From Rhizobium sp. RU36D (lineage in GTDB: Bacteria > Pseudomonadota > Alphaproteobacteria > Rhizobiales > Rhizobiaceae), in NCBI RefSeq assembly GCF_900176345.1, contig NZ_FWXU01000001.1, positions 372,001 to 436,000 of the forward strand: a DNA stretch of 64,000 nt, read 5' to 3'. Under the pieces are notes generated by a model. That model ran no database searches and had not been told where the DNA came from. It was given only the letters and a program-made list of their open reading frames with translations. Positions 35,959 through 47,494 of this stretch are shown here, one piece after another. Within the stretch, counting starts at the first letter, position 1, and every line of letters begins with the position of its first letter. The position numbers were made by a program, and so were the translations under genes.

Positions 35959-36255
35959 GCCAATCTCCCTAACAACATTTCAGGAGATGCGGCCTCGCGG
36001 TCCCTTATGCCCGCGCGACCAGCCCCCCTCTGGTGCGCGCGATCATAGAGAAACGAATTCGGTGTGCCAACCATTCGTTAACGGTTCGAACCGATTGAAA
36101 TTGAGTGGATTAACCGGAATTTCGACCTGCCCCAGGCGACCGTCACAAAAGCGACATTCATAGCGTTTTGGGGGCCAACTTGTGCCTGCCAGCACAATAT
36201 CCACTGGCGGATTCGCCTGTGGAAAGGCTTGGCCGCGGCGTGAATATCGACGATA

Positions 36256-36981
36256 TTAGGCCGCTGTGCGCACCTGAGGCGTCATTCCGGCCTTTGCACC
36301 GACATGGGTCAGCGCCAGACGCATGGCGGCATAGGAGAGGATCTCCTCGGCAAAGGCACGGGCATTTTCCTGCGCCTTGTAGAGATTGGTGACGCTCGCC
36401 GGATCCATGGTGTAGAGCGTCCCGCCGCTGGAGAAGATGTCGCGGAAGGCGGCGCGCTCGATGATCGGCGTGTCGAGCACATGCACCCGACGTTCCGCTA
36501 GCAACTGCTTGACCACCTGCAGCGCGCGGGTCGTCACCATCGAATTGACCCGCGTCAGCACCACCGAATGCGGAATGCGGATGCTGGCCTTGTCCTCCAG
36601 GTATTGCAGTAGCTCGATGACATGGGCGCCGCCCTGGGCATCCATGGCGCAACCCTGGATCGGGATCAGCACGTGGTCGGAATAGCCGATGGTCTTGGCC
36701 AGGAGCGGGCTTCTCGCTCCGGGCAGATCGACCAGGATGAAATCCGAGACCGCCTTGTATTCCGTGATCAGCCGCTCGATGGAGGCCATCGTCACATAGG
36801 GAATGACCTTGATAGTCGTCCGGTCGCCGGTGGTTTCGCTCCAGCGATTGATCCAGTATTGCGGATCGGCATCGAGAATGGTGACCCGATAGCCCATGCG
36901 CTCCAGTTCGGTCGCCAGCAGCATGACCGCTGTTGTCTTACCGGCGCCACCCTTCGTATTGGCAAAGGTTATAACGGGCAT
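36256..36981 (-). CDS. ParA/MinD-family ATPase at the end of the chemotaxis cluster
   Basis: This 241-aa protein has the deviant Walker A FANTKGGAGKTTA at its N-terminus, ILDADPQ (switch I/II region) and FILVDLPGA. It has no DNA-binding N-terminal extension and no ParB gene beside it, so it is an orphan ParA. It is on the same strand as, and 120 nt after, cheB. Orphan ParA proteins such as PpfA/ParC position chemoreceptor arrays in other bacteria, so that role is a reasonable inference. A plasmid-type partition role is unlikely without ParB. Confidence 0.87.
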   Translation of the reverse strand: MPVITFANTKGGAGKTTAVMLLATELERMGYRVTILDADPQYWINRWSETTGDRTTIKVIPYVTMASIERLITEYKAVSDFILVDLPGARSPLLAKTIGYSDHVLIPIQGCAMDAQGGAHVIELLQYLEDKASIRIPHSVVLTRVNSMVTTRALQVVKQLLAERRVHVLDTPIIERAAFRDIFSSGGTLYTMDPASVTNLYKAQENARAFAEEILSYAAMRLALTHVGAKAGMTPQVRTAA

Positions 36982-37101
36982 GGATCGGTCCTTCGCAAGA
37001 ACTTTGTTCCGCCTCGCAGCCCCCACGACCCGAAGCAGTTTCATACTTCCATGGTCGCTAATTATGGTTAACAAAGTCTGAAGGCCCGATGGCACCCAGT
37101 G

Positions 37102-38193
37102 CTATCTTCGCTTGTCCGCCGCCTGGATTTCGCGTGCGATCTGGTCAAGCGGCACGATCTTGTCGACCCCGCCGCGGGCAATCGCTTCCTTGGGCATGCC
37201 GAAGACGATGGAACTCGCCTCGTCCTGCGCCACCGTGAAGGCTCCGGCCTCATGCATCTCCAGCATGCCGCGGGCGCCGTCGTCGCCCATGCCGGTCATG
37301 ATCACCCCCATCGCATTACCGCCGGCGGCCCGGGCGGCCGAGCGGAACAGCACGTCCACAGAAGGCCGGTGGCGGGAGACGAGCGGACCCTGCCGCACGG
37401 ACACATGGTAGCGGGCTCCCTGCCGCTCCAGCAGCATGTGGTGATCGCCGGGCGCGATCAGCACGTGGCCACGCAGCACGGGATCGCCGTTCACCGCCTC
37501 CTTCACCTCCATCTCGCATAGAGAGTTGAGGCGCTTGCTAAATGCCGCCGTGAAGCCGGCCGGCATATGCTGGACGATGATGATGCCGGGCGTATTGGCT
37601 GGCAGCTTTTCCAGCATCTCCCTGAGCGCTTCGGTGCCGCCGGTGGAGGCGCCAACGCAGACCACCATTTCCGTGGTCTTCGCCATCGCGCGACCGCTGG
37701 GCGGCGGAAGCACGGCATCGGCAGTGAGCTTCGCGGGCGCCCCCGCGAGGGAAGCCGAGCGACGCTCGGCCTTACGCGGCCCACCGAGCCTTGCCTGCGC
37801 GGCGCTCTTGACCACCTCGCAAATCCGCATGCCCGATTCCGCCAGATGATCCGCCGCGCCGATCTTTGGCTTCAGGATCACGTCGACGGCACCCGCTTCG
37901 AGCGCCTGCAGCAGGGTTTCCGACCCCTCTTCCGTCAGCGAAGAGCACATCACGACGGGAATGGGATGCTGGGACATGAGCTTGCGCAGGAAGGTGATGC
38001 CGTCCATGCGCGGCATCTCCACATCAAGCGTGATCACATCAGGTATCTCTTCCTGGATGCGCCGCGCCGCGACGAAGGGATCCGAGGCGACGCCGATGAC
38101 TTCGATACCGGGATCCTGTTCCAGAACATGGGTCAGAGCCTGCCGCACGCTGGCGGAGTCGTCGATGATCAGTACGCGGACACGCTTTGGCAT
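37102..38193 (-). CDS. cheB: Chemotaxis response regulator protein-glutamate methylesterase
   Basis: This 363-aa protein has a receiver domain with phospho-acceptor Asp57 ([13 protein letters not shown]). The C-terminal methylesterase has its catalytic Ser in [10 protein letters not shown], His in VQHMPAGF and Asp in [11 protein letters not shown]. It demethylates or deamidates receptor glutamates. ATG 38193 gives [18 protein letters not shown]. It is the last chemotaxis gene before the ParA-like ATPase and lies 8 nt after cheR. Confidence 0.95.
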   Translation of the reverse strand: MPKRVRVLIIDDSASVRQALTHVLEQDPGIEVIGVASDPFVAARRIQEEIPDVITLDVEMPRMDGITFLRKLMSQHPIPVVMCSSLTEEGSETLLQALEAGAVDVILKPKIGAADHLAESGMRICEVVKSAAQARLGGPRKAERRSASLAGAPAKLTADAVLPPPSGRAMAKTTEMVVCVGASTGGTEALREMLEKLPANTPGIIIVQHMPAGFTAAFSKRLNSLCEMEVKEAVNGDPVLRGHVLIAPGDHHMLLERQGARYHVSVRQGPLVSRHRPSVDVLFRSAARAAGGNAMGVIMTGMGDDGARGMLEMHEAGAFTVAQDEASSIVFGMPKEAIARGGVDKIVPLDQIAREIQAADKRR

Positions 38194-38201
38194 ATGCTGG
38201 C

Positions 38202-39062
38202 CTACACTTTGCGAAAGATCGTATTGGCAACCTGCTTGATAGGCAGGTCGAAGCCTGACACCGTCTCGGAGTGACCTATAAACAGATAGCCGCCCGACAC
38301 GAGATTGTTGCAAAGCCGCGTCAGCACCCTCTGCTGGGTCGGCTTGTCGAAGTAAATCATCACATTGCGGCAGAAGATGATCTGCATCGGATCCCCGACC
38401 CGATATTCTTCATCCATCAGGTTCAGACGGGCAAAGCCAACCCGAGAGCGCAATTTCGGATGAATGCGAATCTCCGGGCGGCTGGGATCAACATGCTGAA
38501 GCGCATATTTCTGCCGAAGCGCGGGCGGAACAGGAGCCACCATGTCACGCGGATAGATGCCCTTGCGTGCCGTCTCCAGCACTTCCGTGCTAAGGTCGGT
38601 GGCGAGAATACGGTAGTGCGAATTCAGCGCCGGCTCGATATGCTCTTCCAGGAGCATGGCAATCGTATAGGGCTCCGCCCCCGTGGAACAGGCAGAGCTC
38701 CAGACACGCAGCTTCGGGCCGAACACCTGATCATAGGTCGGCAGCACATGCCGGACCAGATATTCGAAATGGTTCGGCTCGCGAAAGAAGTCGGTCTTGT
38801 TGGTGGTAACTGCATCGATGAGATAGATCGTCTCCGATTCCAGCCCATCTTCCTTGAACAGATACTCGCAATAATCATCAAAGGTGCCATGGCCCGTCAC
38901 GCGAAGGCGACGGCGCAGCCGCCCCTCCAGCATGGTCCGTTTGCCCGGCGGCATCTTGATGCCGGAATAATCATAAATGAAAGACGCCAGTCGGTTGAAG
39001 TTCCGATCACTGATCCGGTCTTCACCGAAGGCACTACGCGCTGCGGACGCACTCATACTCAT
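38202..39062 (-). CDS. cheR: Chemotaxis protein methyltransferase
   Basis: This 286-aa CheR has the N-terminal helical domain ([20 protein letters not shown]), [15 protein letters not shown], the S-adenosylmethionine site [17 protein letters not shown] and [17 protein letters not shown]. It methylates receptor glutamates using SAM. None of the four receptors in the cluster ends in the xWxxF CheR-docking pentapeptide. The start is at 39062; an ATG two codons later is possible. Confidence 0.95.
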   Translation of the reverse strand: MSMSASAARSAFGEDRISDRNFNRLASFIYDYSGIKMPPGKRTMLEGRLRRRLRVTGHGTFDDYCEYLFKEDGLESETIYLIDAVTTNKTDFFREPNHFEYLVRHVLPTYDQVFGPKLRVWSSACSTGAEPYTIAMLLEEHIEPALNSHYRILATDLSTEVLETARKGIYPRDMVAPVPPALRQKYALQHVDPSRPEIRIHPKLRSRVGFARLNLMDEEYRVGDPMQIIFCRNVMIYFDKPTQQRVLTRLCNNLVSGGYLFIGHSETVSGFDLPIKQVANTIFRKV

Positions 39063-39072
39063 ACTCCGGTGG

Positions 39073-39555
39073 TCAGGCCACCTGTCTCGGTGCCAGAATT
39101 GCCGTATCGTCGCTGGACAACAGGCGAGTCAGGTCGATGATCACGACGAAACCGTTATCGCGGCGTACTACACCGGCAATATAGTCCGATTTCCAGCGGA
39201 TCCCGATCTCGGGTGCGCCTTCGATCTGGTCCTGCCGGAATGGCGCGACCTCGAAAACCCTGTCCGCGACCATGCCCAGGGTCAGGAGCCGGCCCTCGAA
39301 CGGAATGTCGAGCACCAGCACGCGCGTATTGGGCGTCGGCTCCGTGGCCGTGAGGCCGAGCTTCAGGCGCAGGTCTATGGTGGGAACGCCCTGCCCCCGC
39401 ACGTCCCGAAGGCCCATCAGGTAATCGGGGCCATTGGGGATCTTGAACAGTTCCTCATGATCGAGGATTTCGCGAACCACCCCGACGGGGACGGCGAAGA
39501 TCTCGCGGCCCAAGGCGAAAGTGACATACTGTGCTTCTGCTGATGATGCGGCCAT
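39073..39555 (-). CDS. cheW: Chemotaxis coupling protein CheW (second copy)
   Basis: This 160-aa CheW-domain protein has VTFALGREIFAVPVGVVREI, GLRDVRGQGVPTIDLRLKLG and a late VVRRDNGFVVIIDL. It bridges receptors to CheA. It starts 2 nt after the first-listed MCP stop and precedes cheR. It differs clearly from the CheW at 47495, so the cluster has two distinct couplers. Confidence 0.93.
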   Translation of the reverse strand: MAASSAEAQYVTFALGREIFAVPVGVVREILDHEELFKIPNGPDYLMGLRDVRGQGVPTIDLRLKLGLTATEPTPNTRVLVLDIPFEGRLLTLGMVADRVFEVAPFRQDQIEGAPEIGIRWKSDYIAGVVRRDNGFVVIIDLTRLLSSDDTAILAPRQVA

Positions 39556-39557
39556 GA

Positions 39558-41468
39558 TTATGCGCTCTCTCTATAGTGAATATCATCGGTATCCGGTCCG
39601 CCCATCGTCATATCAAGGGCGAAACCCTTGAGGCGCGCCTGCTGGGCGGAAAGGCTGTGTTGCTGCTGGGATGACATGCCCGGCGCTGCGGCCGGCCGAT
39701 GCGCGGCCCTGGTGGCGGCCTTAGGCGCTGCCTTGGCAGCCGCATCCACCTTGAAGAAGGCAATCGAATTCTGGAGTTCTTCCGCTTGAGCGGCCAGTTC
39801 CTCCGAGGTTGCCGACATTTCTTCCGAGGCCCCGGCATTCTGCTGGGTGACCTTGTCGAGCTGCTGGATCGCCTCGTTGATCTGCATGGCGCCAACATCC
39901 TGCTCGCGGCAGGCGGCGGAGATTTCCGAGACCAGCTCGGCGGTTCGGCGGATGTCCGGTACGAGTCGGCTCAGCATTTCGCCGGCTTCCTGGGCGGACA
40001 GGACGGTTTCCGCAGACATCATGCTGATTTCGGCGGCAGCCGACTGCGAACGTTCCGCAAGTTTGCGGACCTCGGAGGCCACCACGGCAAAACCCTTGCC
40101 ATGTTCGCCGGCACGAGCGGCCTCGACAGCGGCATTGAGGGCCAAGAGATCGGTCTGCCGGGCGATTTCCTGGACGATGGAAATCTTGGCGGCAATCGTC
40201 CGCATGGCGCCGACGGCCTTGTTGACGGCCGCTCCGGAAGCGTCCGCATCCTTGGCGGACTGGCGGGCGATCTTCTCCGTCTGGGCAGCGTTTTCGGCAT
40301 TCTGCTTGATGTTGGCAGCCATCTGCTCCATCGAGGCCGAGGCCTCTTCCGTTGCGGCAGCCTGCTCCGTTGCCCCCTGCGAAAGCTGTTCCGAGGAGGC
40401 CGAGAGCTGCTGGCTTCCGGCCGAAACATTGACGGCGGCGGCGAGCGTGTCAGACACCACGCCGCGCAGGCGCTGCACCATGCTCTGCAGCGCAACACCG
40501 AGTGTATCGCGCGGTGACAGCGGCCGTGGAGTGGCCATCAGGTTGCCCTCGGCAATCACATTGGCGACCTCGGCGGTTGTCCTGAGGTTTTTGACCATCG
40601 ACTGCATGGCGATGCCCAGCGCGTCCTTATCCGACAACGGCTTCACGTCGACGGAGAGATCGCCGGCGGCGATCTGATCGGCAATCGCTGCGGTGTTGCG
40701 CAGGTTGGCGGTCATGACATTGACCGTGGCCACCACATCCTTGATCTCGTCGTTGGACTTGACCGAAAGCCGATGATCGAGATCACCGATGGCAACGGCG
40801 CCAACGGCTTCGGAGACGGTCCGCAAGCCACGGCTGATGCCGAGCGTAATGAAAAATGCTGCGACGATGGCGATCATGGTGGCTGCTGCTGCAACCGCCA
40901 GCATGATATTCCGCGTCAGGACATAATTGGCTTCGGAAAACTGCTCGGCCTCATGAAGATGAACCACTGTCGTCTTGATGATCTCGCCAAGCGGATCGGT
41001 GACCGCATCGGCAGCCGCACCCATGGCCTTTTCCGTCGAGCGGATGATGGCATCCTCCCTCTGGCCTGATCTGATCAGGGCGATGACGGACTCGTCACGC
41101 GCGTGGAACGCATCGAGGCCGGACACTGCCTGTCTCCAAAGATCTCGCTGCTCGTCCCCGGCCGTCGCCGCCAGATCCTTCAGCATCGCCTCGCTTTGCT
41201 GCCGCGACTCCGCCCGGCTTTGCGAAAAGCGGTCGATATCTGCCGGCGTCGTCAGCACCAGCATCGTGCGCTGCATGCGCAGCGTGTCGAAGATGAGGGC
41301 CTGGGTCTGGCGCATCTTGTCGAGGCGCAAGGCATAGCGTTCAACGACCGTCATCATTTCAGAGCGGGCCGACGACAGGGAAAACAAGCCCGCCGCCGCG
41401 ATGCCGGCCAAGCACAAGATGAGAAAGCTGAAGGCCAGCACCAATTTCAATCTGATCGTAAATCTCAT
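39558..41468 (-). CDS. Methyl-accepting chemotaxis protein with three HAMP-like repeats
   Basis: This 636-aa receptor has TM1 at about residues 9-30, a periplasmic four-helix sensor of about 155 aa and TM2 near 190-212. Three HAMP-like units follow ([46 protein letters not shown]), then a methylation/signalling bundle with the tip [19 protein letters not shown]. It ends in [20 protein letters not shown], shared with the other three receptors. ATG 41468 gives [15 protein letters not shown]. The ligand is unknown. Confidence 0.93.
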   Translation of the reverse strand: MRFTIRLKLVLAFSFLILCLAGIAAAGLFSLSSARSEMMTVVERYALRLDKMRQTQALIFDTLRMQRTMLVLTTPADIDRFSQSRAESRQQSEAMLKDLAATAGDEQRDLWRQAVSGLDAFHARDESVIALIRSGQREDAIIRSTEKAMGAAADAVTDPLGEIIKTTVVHLHEAEQFSEANYVLTRNIMLAVAAAATMIAIVAAFFITLGISRGLRTVSEAVGAVAIGDLDHRLSVKSNDEIKDVVATVNVMTANLRNTAAIADQIAAGDLSVDVKPLSDKDALGIAMQSMVKNLRTTAEVANVIAEGNLMATPRPLSPRDTLGVALQSMVQRLRGVVSDTLAAAVNVSAGSQQLSASSEQLSQGATEQAAATEEASASMEQMAANIKQNAENAAQTEKIARQSAKDADASGAAVNKAVGAMRTIAAKISIVQEIARQTDLLALNAAVEAARAGEHGKGFAVVASEVRKLAERSQSAAAEISMMSAETVLSAQEAGEMLSRLVPDIRRTAELVSEISAACREQDVGAMQINEAIQQLDKVTQQNAGASEEMSATSEELAAQAEELQNSIAFFKVDAAAKAAPKAATRAAHRPAAAPGMSSQQQHSLSAQQARLKGFALDMTMGGPDTDDIHYRESA

Positions 41469-41637
41469 GCTGCGTCTCCTTGACTCCGGAAAACGGACCA
41501 ATTCCGCCAGGCATCAACCATTCGCGTTGTCGAGGGCCCGCGACATGCCGTTCCCTCTCGCCTTTACTCCCGGCTAGCCGGAACAAACTCGGATCGAAGT
41601 CCCCGCCCGGAACGCTCCAGCCGGGGACAACAGAATC

Positions 41638-43461
41638 TTAGGCGCTTTCACGGAAATGAGCGTCGTCCTCGTCGGGTCCGCCCATCGCCATGTCGAGCGC
41701 GAAGCCCTTGACCCGAGCCTGCTGGCCAGCAACGCTGTGCTGCGGCGCAGGCGCCCTCGGAGCGGCAGCCGGTTTGCGTGCGTGGGCCGGAGCAGCGGCG
41801 CTGCGAACGGGAGCCGGCTTGCGTGCCGTCGCCTTGCTACCGGCCATATCTACCTTGAAGAAGGCGATGGAGGTCTGCAGCTCTTCCGCCTGGGCGGCCA
41901 GCTCTTCCGAGGTTGCCGACATCTCTTCCGAGGCCCCGGCATTCTGCTGGGTCACCTTGTCGAGCTGCTGGATAGCCTCGTTGATCTGCGAAGCCCCGAC
42001 ATCCTGCTCACGGCAGGCGGCGGAGATTTCGGAGACGAGTTCCGCGGTCTTGCGGATATCCGGAACCAGGCGGTTCAGCATATCGCCGGCTTCCTGGGCC
42101 GACAGAACGGTATCGGACGACATGGTGGAGATTTCCGCAGCCGCAGACTGCGAGCGTTCTGCAAGCTTGCGGACTTCCGACGCGACGACGGCAAATCCCT
42201 TGCCATGTTCGCCGGCACGAGCGGCCTCGACGGCGGCGTTGAGGGCGAGCAGGTCGGTCTGACGGGCGATTTCCTGGACGATGGAAATCTTCTCGGCAAT
42301 GGTGCGCATGGCGGCCACGGCGCGGGTCACGGCCTCGCCACTGACTTCGGCATCCCTGGCAGACTGGCGCGCGATCTTTTCCGTCTGGGCCGCATTGTCG
42401 GCGTTCTGCTTGATGTTGGCTGCCATCTGCTCCATCGAGGCAGAGGCCTCTTCAGCGGAGGCCGCCTGTTCGGTCGCACCCTGCGATAGCTGCTCGGACG
42501 AGGCCGACAGTTCCTGGCTGCCGGACGAGACGTTGTCGGCGGCAGACAGAGCATCGGCAACGACGCCTCGCAGACGCTCAACCATGCTTTCCAGCGACAG
42601 ACCCAGCGTGTCCTTGTCCGATAGCGGCTTCGGAGCAACGGTCAGGTCGCCATTGGCAATCTGGTTGGCGATGTTCGCGGTATTGCGCAGATTTCCGGTC
42701 ATTGTCTGCATCGACGAGACCAGATCCTTGATCTCGTCATTGGAGCCATGGTTGATCTCGTGATTGAGGTCACCAATGCTCACCGCATTCGACAATTCGA
42801 TGGCCCGACGAAGACCTCGGGAAATGCTGAGCGAAATCCAGATGGCAACGACTGCGGAAAAAACCAGAACCGCAATGACGGTACCGATCAAGAGGTTTTT
42901 GGAGGTTTCATACTGGACGTTAGTAGCTTGGTCGGTAGCGCTGAGATCGTTGGCGATCGCATCGTTCAACTGGCCAAGGGCAGCCAAAAGCGTGGCGGTA
43001 ACCTTCGCGCCCTCGCCCATGGAGATCACGCCAGCACGCGTATTGGATTCGGTGGTATTCTCCCGGGCCAGCGCGAGAATCTCGTCCTGCAGTTCCAGCC
43101 ATTGCGGGAGGGTCGTCCTGAACTCAGCAACCTTTTCCCCGATCGCCGGAGCCTGTTCTTTGTCCAGATTTGCCAGGATTTCCGTAATCCTGCCGCGCGC
43201 GTCCGCAACCTCTTTGAAATAACCGGAGATTTGATCCGGGTCGGTATTCAGGATCGCGTTCTTTTCAGCCCTGATCGAAAGATAGACGGTGTCGGACAGA
43301 TCGCTGGAATTGCGAAGATTAGCAGCGGGGCCTTGAATGATGTCGGTGATCGCCTGGTTCAAGCCAGACAGGTTCGTGATTGCGAGCATAGCCATCCCGC
43401 AGGTCATCATGATGATGAACCCGAAGGTCAAAGCCAGTTTCAGTTTAATCGTAAATCGCAT
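41638..43461 (-). CDS. Methyl-accepting chemotaxis protein with two HAMP-like repeats
   Basis: This 607-aa receptor has TM1 ([18 protein letters not shown]), a periplasmic domain of about 160 aa and TM2 ([20 protein letters not shown]). HAMP units [16 protein letters not shown] and [15 protein letters not shown] precede the signalling bundle. The tail ends [21 protein letters not shown] hairpin (41599-41605 with 41622-41628) lies 10 nt after the stop. An identical 27-nt element found before the next receptor lies 75 nt upstream of its start. Confidence 0.93.
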   Translation of the reverse strand: MRFTIKLKLALTFGFIIMMTCGMAMLAITNLSGLNQAITDIIQGPAANLRNSSDLSDTVYLSIRAEKNAILNTDPDQISGYFKEVADARGRITEILANLDKEQAPAIGEKVAEFRTTLPQWLELQDEILALARENTTESNTRAGVISMGEGAKVTATLLAALGQLNDAIANDLSATDQATNVQYETSKNLLIGTVIAVLVFSAVVAIWISLSISRGLRRAIELSNAVSIGDLNHEINHGSNDEIKDLVSSMQTMTGNLRNTANIANQIANGDLTVAPKPLSDKDTLGLSLESMVERLRGVVADALSAADNVSSGSQELSASSEQLSQGATEQAASAEEASASMEQMAANIKQNADNAAQTEKIARQSARDAEVSGEAVTRAVAAMRTIAEKISIVQEIARQTDLLALNAAVEAARAGEHGKGFAVVASEVRKLAERSQSAAAEISTMSSDTVLSAQEAGDMLNRLVPDIRKTAELVSEISAACREQDVGASQINEAIQQLDKVTQQNAGASEEMSATSEELAAQAEELQTSIAFFKVDMAGSKATARKPAPVRSAAAPAHARKPAAAPRAPAPQHSVAGQQARVKGFALDMAMGGPDEDDAHFRESA

Positions 43462-43535
43462 CGATGCCCCCTGGCTGCGAAATCTATCCTGAGCCTTTGA
43501 CAATTCGCAGGCTCTGCTCCTCCGGTCTCGATGAT

Positions 43536-43562
43536 GCAGGGGGGCGATGCATTCACGCCTGC
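43536..43562. repeat. 27-nt element upstream of MCP gene (copy 1)
   Basis: The 27 nt from 43536 to 43562, starting GCAGGGGGGCGATG and ending TTCACGCCTGC, are identical to 45656-45682. GGCG and CGCC can pair around ATGCATTCA, with GCA/TGC outside. It lies 75 nt upstream of the MCP start at 43461. Whether it is a promoter part, leader structure or inherited duplication is unknown. Confidence 0.7.
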
Positions 43563-43657
43563 AGCTTGTCTTCCGGCTGTCGCGACCCGAGACGCTCATG
43601 ATCCGGGTCTCGCCTCGGCTTCGGGCCGAGGCTTATTCGTGTAGGCGGGACTGTGCG

Positions 43658-45580
43658 TCAGGCACTTTCCCGGAAATTCCTGTCATCGGCATCAGGCCCA
43701 CCCATGCTCATATCAAGGCTAAACTCCCTTGCACGTGCCTGCTGGGCTGCAACGCTCGTAGCCGAATACGCCGGGCGCTGGGCGACCACCGGCTTGCGGC
43801 TCGCGGCACTCGCCGCGCGACCATTGCCAGGCTTGGCCGCAGATTTTGCGTCCGCCGTCTCCACCTTGAAGAAGGATATGGAGTTCTGCAGTTCCTCGGC
43901 CTGCGCTGCCAGCTCTTCCGAGGTCGCCGACATTTCTTCAGAGGCGGCGGCGTTCTGCTGGGTCACCTTGTCGAGCTGTTGGATGGCCTCATTGATCTGG
44001 CTTGCACCGATGTCCTGTTCGCGGCAGGCCGCCGAAATCTCGGCAACGAGTTCGGCTGTCTTGCGAATGTCAGGCACGAGCCGGTTCAGCATTTCACCGG
44101 CTTCCTGTGCCGACTTCACGGTGTCGCCGGACATGGTCGAGATTTCTGCGGCGGCAGACTGCGAGCGCTCGGCGAGCTTGCGCACCTCCGAAGCGACGAC
44201 GGCAAAGCCCTTGCCATGTTCGCCGGCACGGGCGGCTTCGACAGCAGCGTTAAGTGCCAGCAGGTCGGTTTGCCGCGCAATCTCCTGCACAATGGAGATT
44301 TTCTCGGCGATGGTGCGCATCGCTGCGACAGCGCGGGCAACGGCCTCACCGCTGGTCTCGGCGTCCTTGGCGGACTGCCGGGCAATCTTCTCCGTCATGG
44401 AGGCATTGTCGGCGTTCTGCTTGATGTTGGCCGCCATCTGCTCCATCGAGGCGGAAGCTTCTTCGGCTGCCGCTGCCTGTTCCGAGGCGCCCTGCGACAG
44501 CTGCTCGGAGCTGGACGATAGCTGCTGGCTGCCGCTGGACACGTTGTCGGCGGCCGAAAGCGAATCCGCCACCACGCCGCGCAGGCGCTGCACCATGCGC
44601 TCCAGCGCCAGGCCCAGCATGTCCTTGTCGGACATCGGCTTCGGCGTCGCCATGAGATCGCCGTTGGCGATGCGGTCGGCCACTTCGGCGGTCGCCCGCA
44701 GATTGGTCACCATGCCCTTCATGGCCAGGCCGAGCACATCCTTGTCGGACAGCGGCTTTGCCATCACAGTCAGGTCGCCCATGGCAATCCGATCGGCCAT
44801 GGAAGCGGTTTCCCTGAGGCTGGCGGTCATCACGTTGACGGTGTCGACCAGGTCCTTGATCTCGTCATCGGTCTTCACATCGACCTTCTGGTCGAGGTCG
44901 CCGACCGCAACCGCCTTGGCAACGCCAATCACCTTCTGCAGGCCGCGATTGATGCCAACGGCGATCCAGATGGCGGCGGCAATGGCGAACAGAGAGGCGA
45001 TCACGGCAACGGCGATCAGCTCAAGCCGTGTCAGCTCGTAGTCACTGTCGGATTTAACCTTGGCTTCCTGAAGATGGCCCCGATAGGTCTCGATGCCCTT
45101 GTCCAGCGTCTCCGTCAGAGCCAGGGCATGTTGGTGCCCTTCGCCCGCAGAGAAGGCGATCGCCGCATCCTTGTTGCCGGAAAGGACGAGGTCCTGGAGA
45201 TGATCGTCTCCGGCAACGAACCTGTCGGTCGCGGTCTTCAACTCGTCCCAATAGGCTCTGGTCGCAGCGGTCGCCGTGGCGGACAAATCCGCCAGGTGCT
45301 TCTGCAACTCCTTATGCCCTTCCTTGCTCTGCGCGATAAAGCGCTGAGCATCTTGTGCTGTGGTCGCCAGGATCATGTTCTTCTGGGCATCGACCACGTC
45401 AAGGGTGATGTCATTGAGCTCATGGATGCTGTCAAGGCGAGCGGCCGTGACATCCACCACCTCATCCATGCCATCCTTCATCGAGGACAGGCTCAATATC
45501 CCAAATCCGGCGGTACCCGCCAGCACGAGTACCAGAAACGCAAAGACCAAAGTCAGCTTCAGTTTAATCGTAAACCGCAT
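43658..45580 (-). CDS. Methyl-accepting chemotaxis protein with three HAMP-like repeats
   Basis: This 640-aa receptor has TM1 ([19 protein letters not shown]), a periplasmic helical sensor (about residues 30-190) and TM2 ([19 protein letters not shown]). HAMP units [31 protein letters not shown] and [15 protein letters not shown] follow, then the conserved signalling bundle. It ends [23 protein letters not shown]-rich hairpin (43612-43618 with 43626-43632) lies 26 nt past the stop. The second copy of the 27-nt element precedes it. Confidence 0.93.
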   Translation of the reverse strand: MRFTIKLKLTLVFAFLVLVLAGTAGFGILSLSSMKDGMDEVVDVTAARLDSIHELNDITLDVVDAQKNMILATTAQDAQRFIAQSKEGHKELQKHLADLSATATAATRAYWDELKTATDRFVAGDDHLQDLVLSGNKDAAIAFSAGEGHQHALALTETLDKGIETYRGHLQEAKVKSDSDYELTRLELIAVAVIASLFAIAAAIWIAVGINRGLQKVIGVAKAVAVGDLDQKVDVKTDDEIKDLVDTVNVMTASLRETASMADRIAMGDLTVMAKPLSDKDVLGLAMKGMVTNLRATAEVADRIANGDLMATPKPMSDKDMLGLALERMVQRLRGVVADSLSAADNVSSGSQQLSSSSEQLSQGASEQAAAAEEASASMEQMAANIKQNADNASMTEKIARQSAKDAETSGEAVARAVAAMRTIAEKISIVQEIARQTDLLALNAAVEAARAGEHGKGFAVVASEVRKLAERSQSAAAEISTMSGDTVKSAQEAGEMLNRLVPDIRKTAELVAEISAACREQDIGASQINEAIQQLDKVTQQNAAASEEMSATSEELAAQAEELQNSISFFKVETADAKSAAKPGNGRAASAASRKPVVAQRPAYSATSVAAQQARAREFSLDMSMGGPDADDRNFRESA

Positions 45581-45655
45581 TGATAGCCCCTGTTCCTGAC
45601 CAAATTTCCAAGGTCATCGCGCTTTGGCGACAAGCTTCCTGGTTCGGTATGCCAA

Positions 45656-45682
45656 GCAGGGGGGCGATGCATTCACGCCTGC
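45656..45682. repeat. 27-nt element upstream of MCP gene (copy 2)
   Basis: This is identical in all 27 nt to 43536-43562 and lies 76 nt upstream of the MCP start at 45580, essentially the same spacing as copy 1. The surrounding bases differ, so this block has been kept while its flanks diverged. Confidence 0.7.
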
Positions 45683-45770
45683 GGTAGACTTTTTCAGCTC
45701 ATGAAGCTGTCATGCTCCAAGTGCCGGCCCCGACCATCCGCCGGGGCCCTGTATGCGATGGCAGCCGAAA

Positions 45771-47453
45771 TCACGCGCTTTCGCGGTAGTGAATGTCGTC
45801 GGCGTCCGGTCCACCCATGGCCATATCAAGAGCGAAGCCCTTGACGCGAGCCTGCTGGCCGGCGACCGAATTCGGCGCCACCCGATGCTGCGGCATATGC
45901 GCAACTTGCGTCTTGCGGGCGGGCGTTGCTGCCGGCTTCTTGGCAACCGGTTTCGTGCCTGCCATATCCACCCTGAAGAAGGCGATGGAGGTCTGCAGCT
46001 CTTCCGCCTGGGCGGCCAGCTCTTCCGAGGTCGCCGACATTTCTTCCGATGCCCCGGCATTCTGCTGGGTCACCTTGTCGAGCTGCTGGATCGCTTCGTT
46101 GATCTGAGACGCTCCGACATCCTGCTCGCGGCAGGCAGCGGAGATTTCCGAGACAAGTTCGGCGGTCTTGCGGATATCGGGAACCAGGCGGTTCAGCATG
46201 TCACCAGCTTCCTGGGCCGACAGCACGGTGTCCGACGACATGGTGGAGATTTCCGCGGCCGCAGACTGCGAACGTTCTGCAAGCTTGCGCACTTCGGAAG
46301 CAACAACCGCAAAGCCCTTGCCATGTTCGCCGGCACGGGCAGCCTCGACGGCAGCGTTCAGGGCCAGAAGGTCGGTCTGACGGGCGATTTCCTGGACGAT
46401 GGAAATCTTCTCGGCAATGGTACGCATGGCGGCAACGGCACGGGTAACGGCATCGCCCGAAGCTTCGGCGTCCTTTGCGGACTGACGTGCAATCTTTTCC
46501 GTCTGGGCCGCGTTGTCGGCGTTCTGCTTGATGTTGGCTGCCATCTGCTCCATCGAGGCAGAGGCTTCTTCAGCGGATGCCGCCTGTTCGGTCGCGCCCT
46601 GGGACAGCTGCTCGGACGAGGCCGACAGTTCCTGGCTACCGGACGAGACGTTGTCGGCGGCGGAGAGAGCATCGCCGACGACACCGCGCAGACGCTCGAT
46701 CATGACATTCACGTAGCCAAGCAGTTCGCCGATTTCGTCCCGGGTGGTGATGGCCGCGGTCTTGGTCAGGTCACCTTCGGACACGTCGCGCACGGCAACC
46801 ATCGCCCGGTTCAGGCCGCGGCTGATCGTGATGGAGATCCAGACGGCAGCGGCGAGCGCGATGAGGATAGCACCCGTTGCCAGGGCGATCATGGTGTTGC
46901 GGGTATCGTCATACAGCTTCTCGGTATTCGCCTTGGCTTCCGTCATCTGCTGCTTCGACAAGACGACGAGTTCGTCGATCAACGTGCCCAGATCGTTGGC
47001 AAGTTCCCGAGCCTCGGTCACGGACAGGCGCTGCGCCATATCCGTATTGCCGGCCAGGATGCTCTCACGGATCCGATCATCAACGGATTCAAACTTGCGA
47101 GAAACCTCGTCGATTTTCAACCAGCGCGGCTTGCCCTGTTCCGTTGCCAGCAACAATGCTGCATCCAGCGCCTGGTGCAGATCCTTGCGGGCCAGATCGC
47201 CCTTTTGCTGGGAATTGGCAATCTCGGCGGGCGAGGTGGCCACGAGCATGTTCTTCTGCTGCCGGATGCCTTCAAGCTGGGCGATGTTGATCTGCTGGGC
47301 ATATTCCAGGCGAGCGGCAGGACCTGCAATCAACCTGCCGATCTCGTCATTCATGGAGGAAAGACTGATCATGCTGTAGCCGACGGCTACCCCAAGCAGC
47401 ACGACAAGAAATCCAAAGGCCAAAGCCAGTTTCAGTTTGATAGTAAACCGCAT
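45771..47453 (-). CDS. Methyl-accepting chemotaxis protein with a single HAMP
   Basis: This 560-aa receptor has TM1 ([18 protein letters not shown]), a periplasmic four-helix-type domain (about residues 30-185), TM2 ([19 protein letters not shown]), one HAMP ([16 protein letters not shown]) and the same signalling bundle as its neighbours. The tail ends [20 protein letters not shown]. It lies 41 nt after cheW. A hairpin (45726-45731 with 45743-45748) lies 23 nt past the stop. Confidence 0.93.
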   Translation of the reverse strand: MRFTIKLKLALAFGFLVVLLGVAVGYSMISLSSMNDEIGRLIAGPAARLEYAQQINIAQLEGIRQQKNMLVATSPAEIANSQQKGDLARKDLHQALDAALLLATEQGKPRWLKIDEVSRKFESVDDRIRESILAGNTDMAQRLSVTEARELANDLGTLIDELVVLSKQQMTEAKANTEKLYDDTRNTMIALATGAILIALAAAVWISITISRGLNRAMVAVRDVSEGDLTKTAAITTRDEIGELLGYVNVMIERLRGVVGDALSAADNVSSGSQELSASSEQLSQGATEQAASAEEASASMEQMAANIKQNADNAAQTEKIARQSAKDAEASGDAVTRAVAAMRTIAEKISIVQEIARQTDLLALNAAVEAARAGEHGKGFAVVASEVRKLAERSQSAAAEISTMSSDTVLSAQEAGDMLNRLVPDIRKTAELVSEISAACREQDVGASQINEAIQQLDKVTQQNAGASEEMSATSEELAAQAEELQTSIAFFRVDMAGTKPVAKKPAATPARKTQVAHMPQHRVAPNSVAGQQARVKGFALDMAMGGPDADDIHYRESA

Positions 47454-47494
47454 CTCAAAAAATCCCCCGAGATAGCCCCCTAAGTGGCCCCCGT

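Noticed and set aside
36243..36257. Palindrome AATATCGACGATATT at the parA-like stop codon
   Set aside because: Too short for a terminator without a T tract, overlaps coding sequence, and no second copy was seen.
39558..47453. Tandem repeats of about 600 nt that could suggest a mobile or CRISPR-like array
   Set aside because: The repetition is explained by conserved signalling domains of four full-length chemoreceptor genes; no short regularly spaced repeats or cas genes occur in the window.
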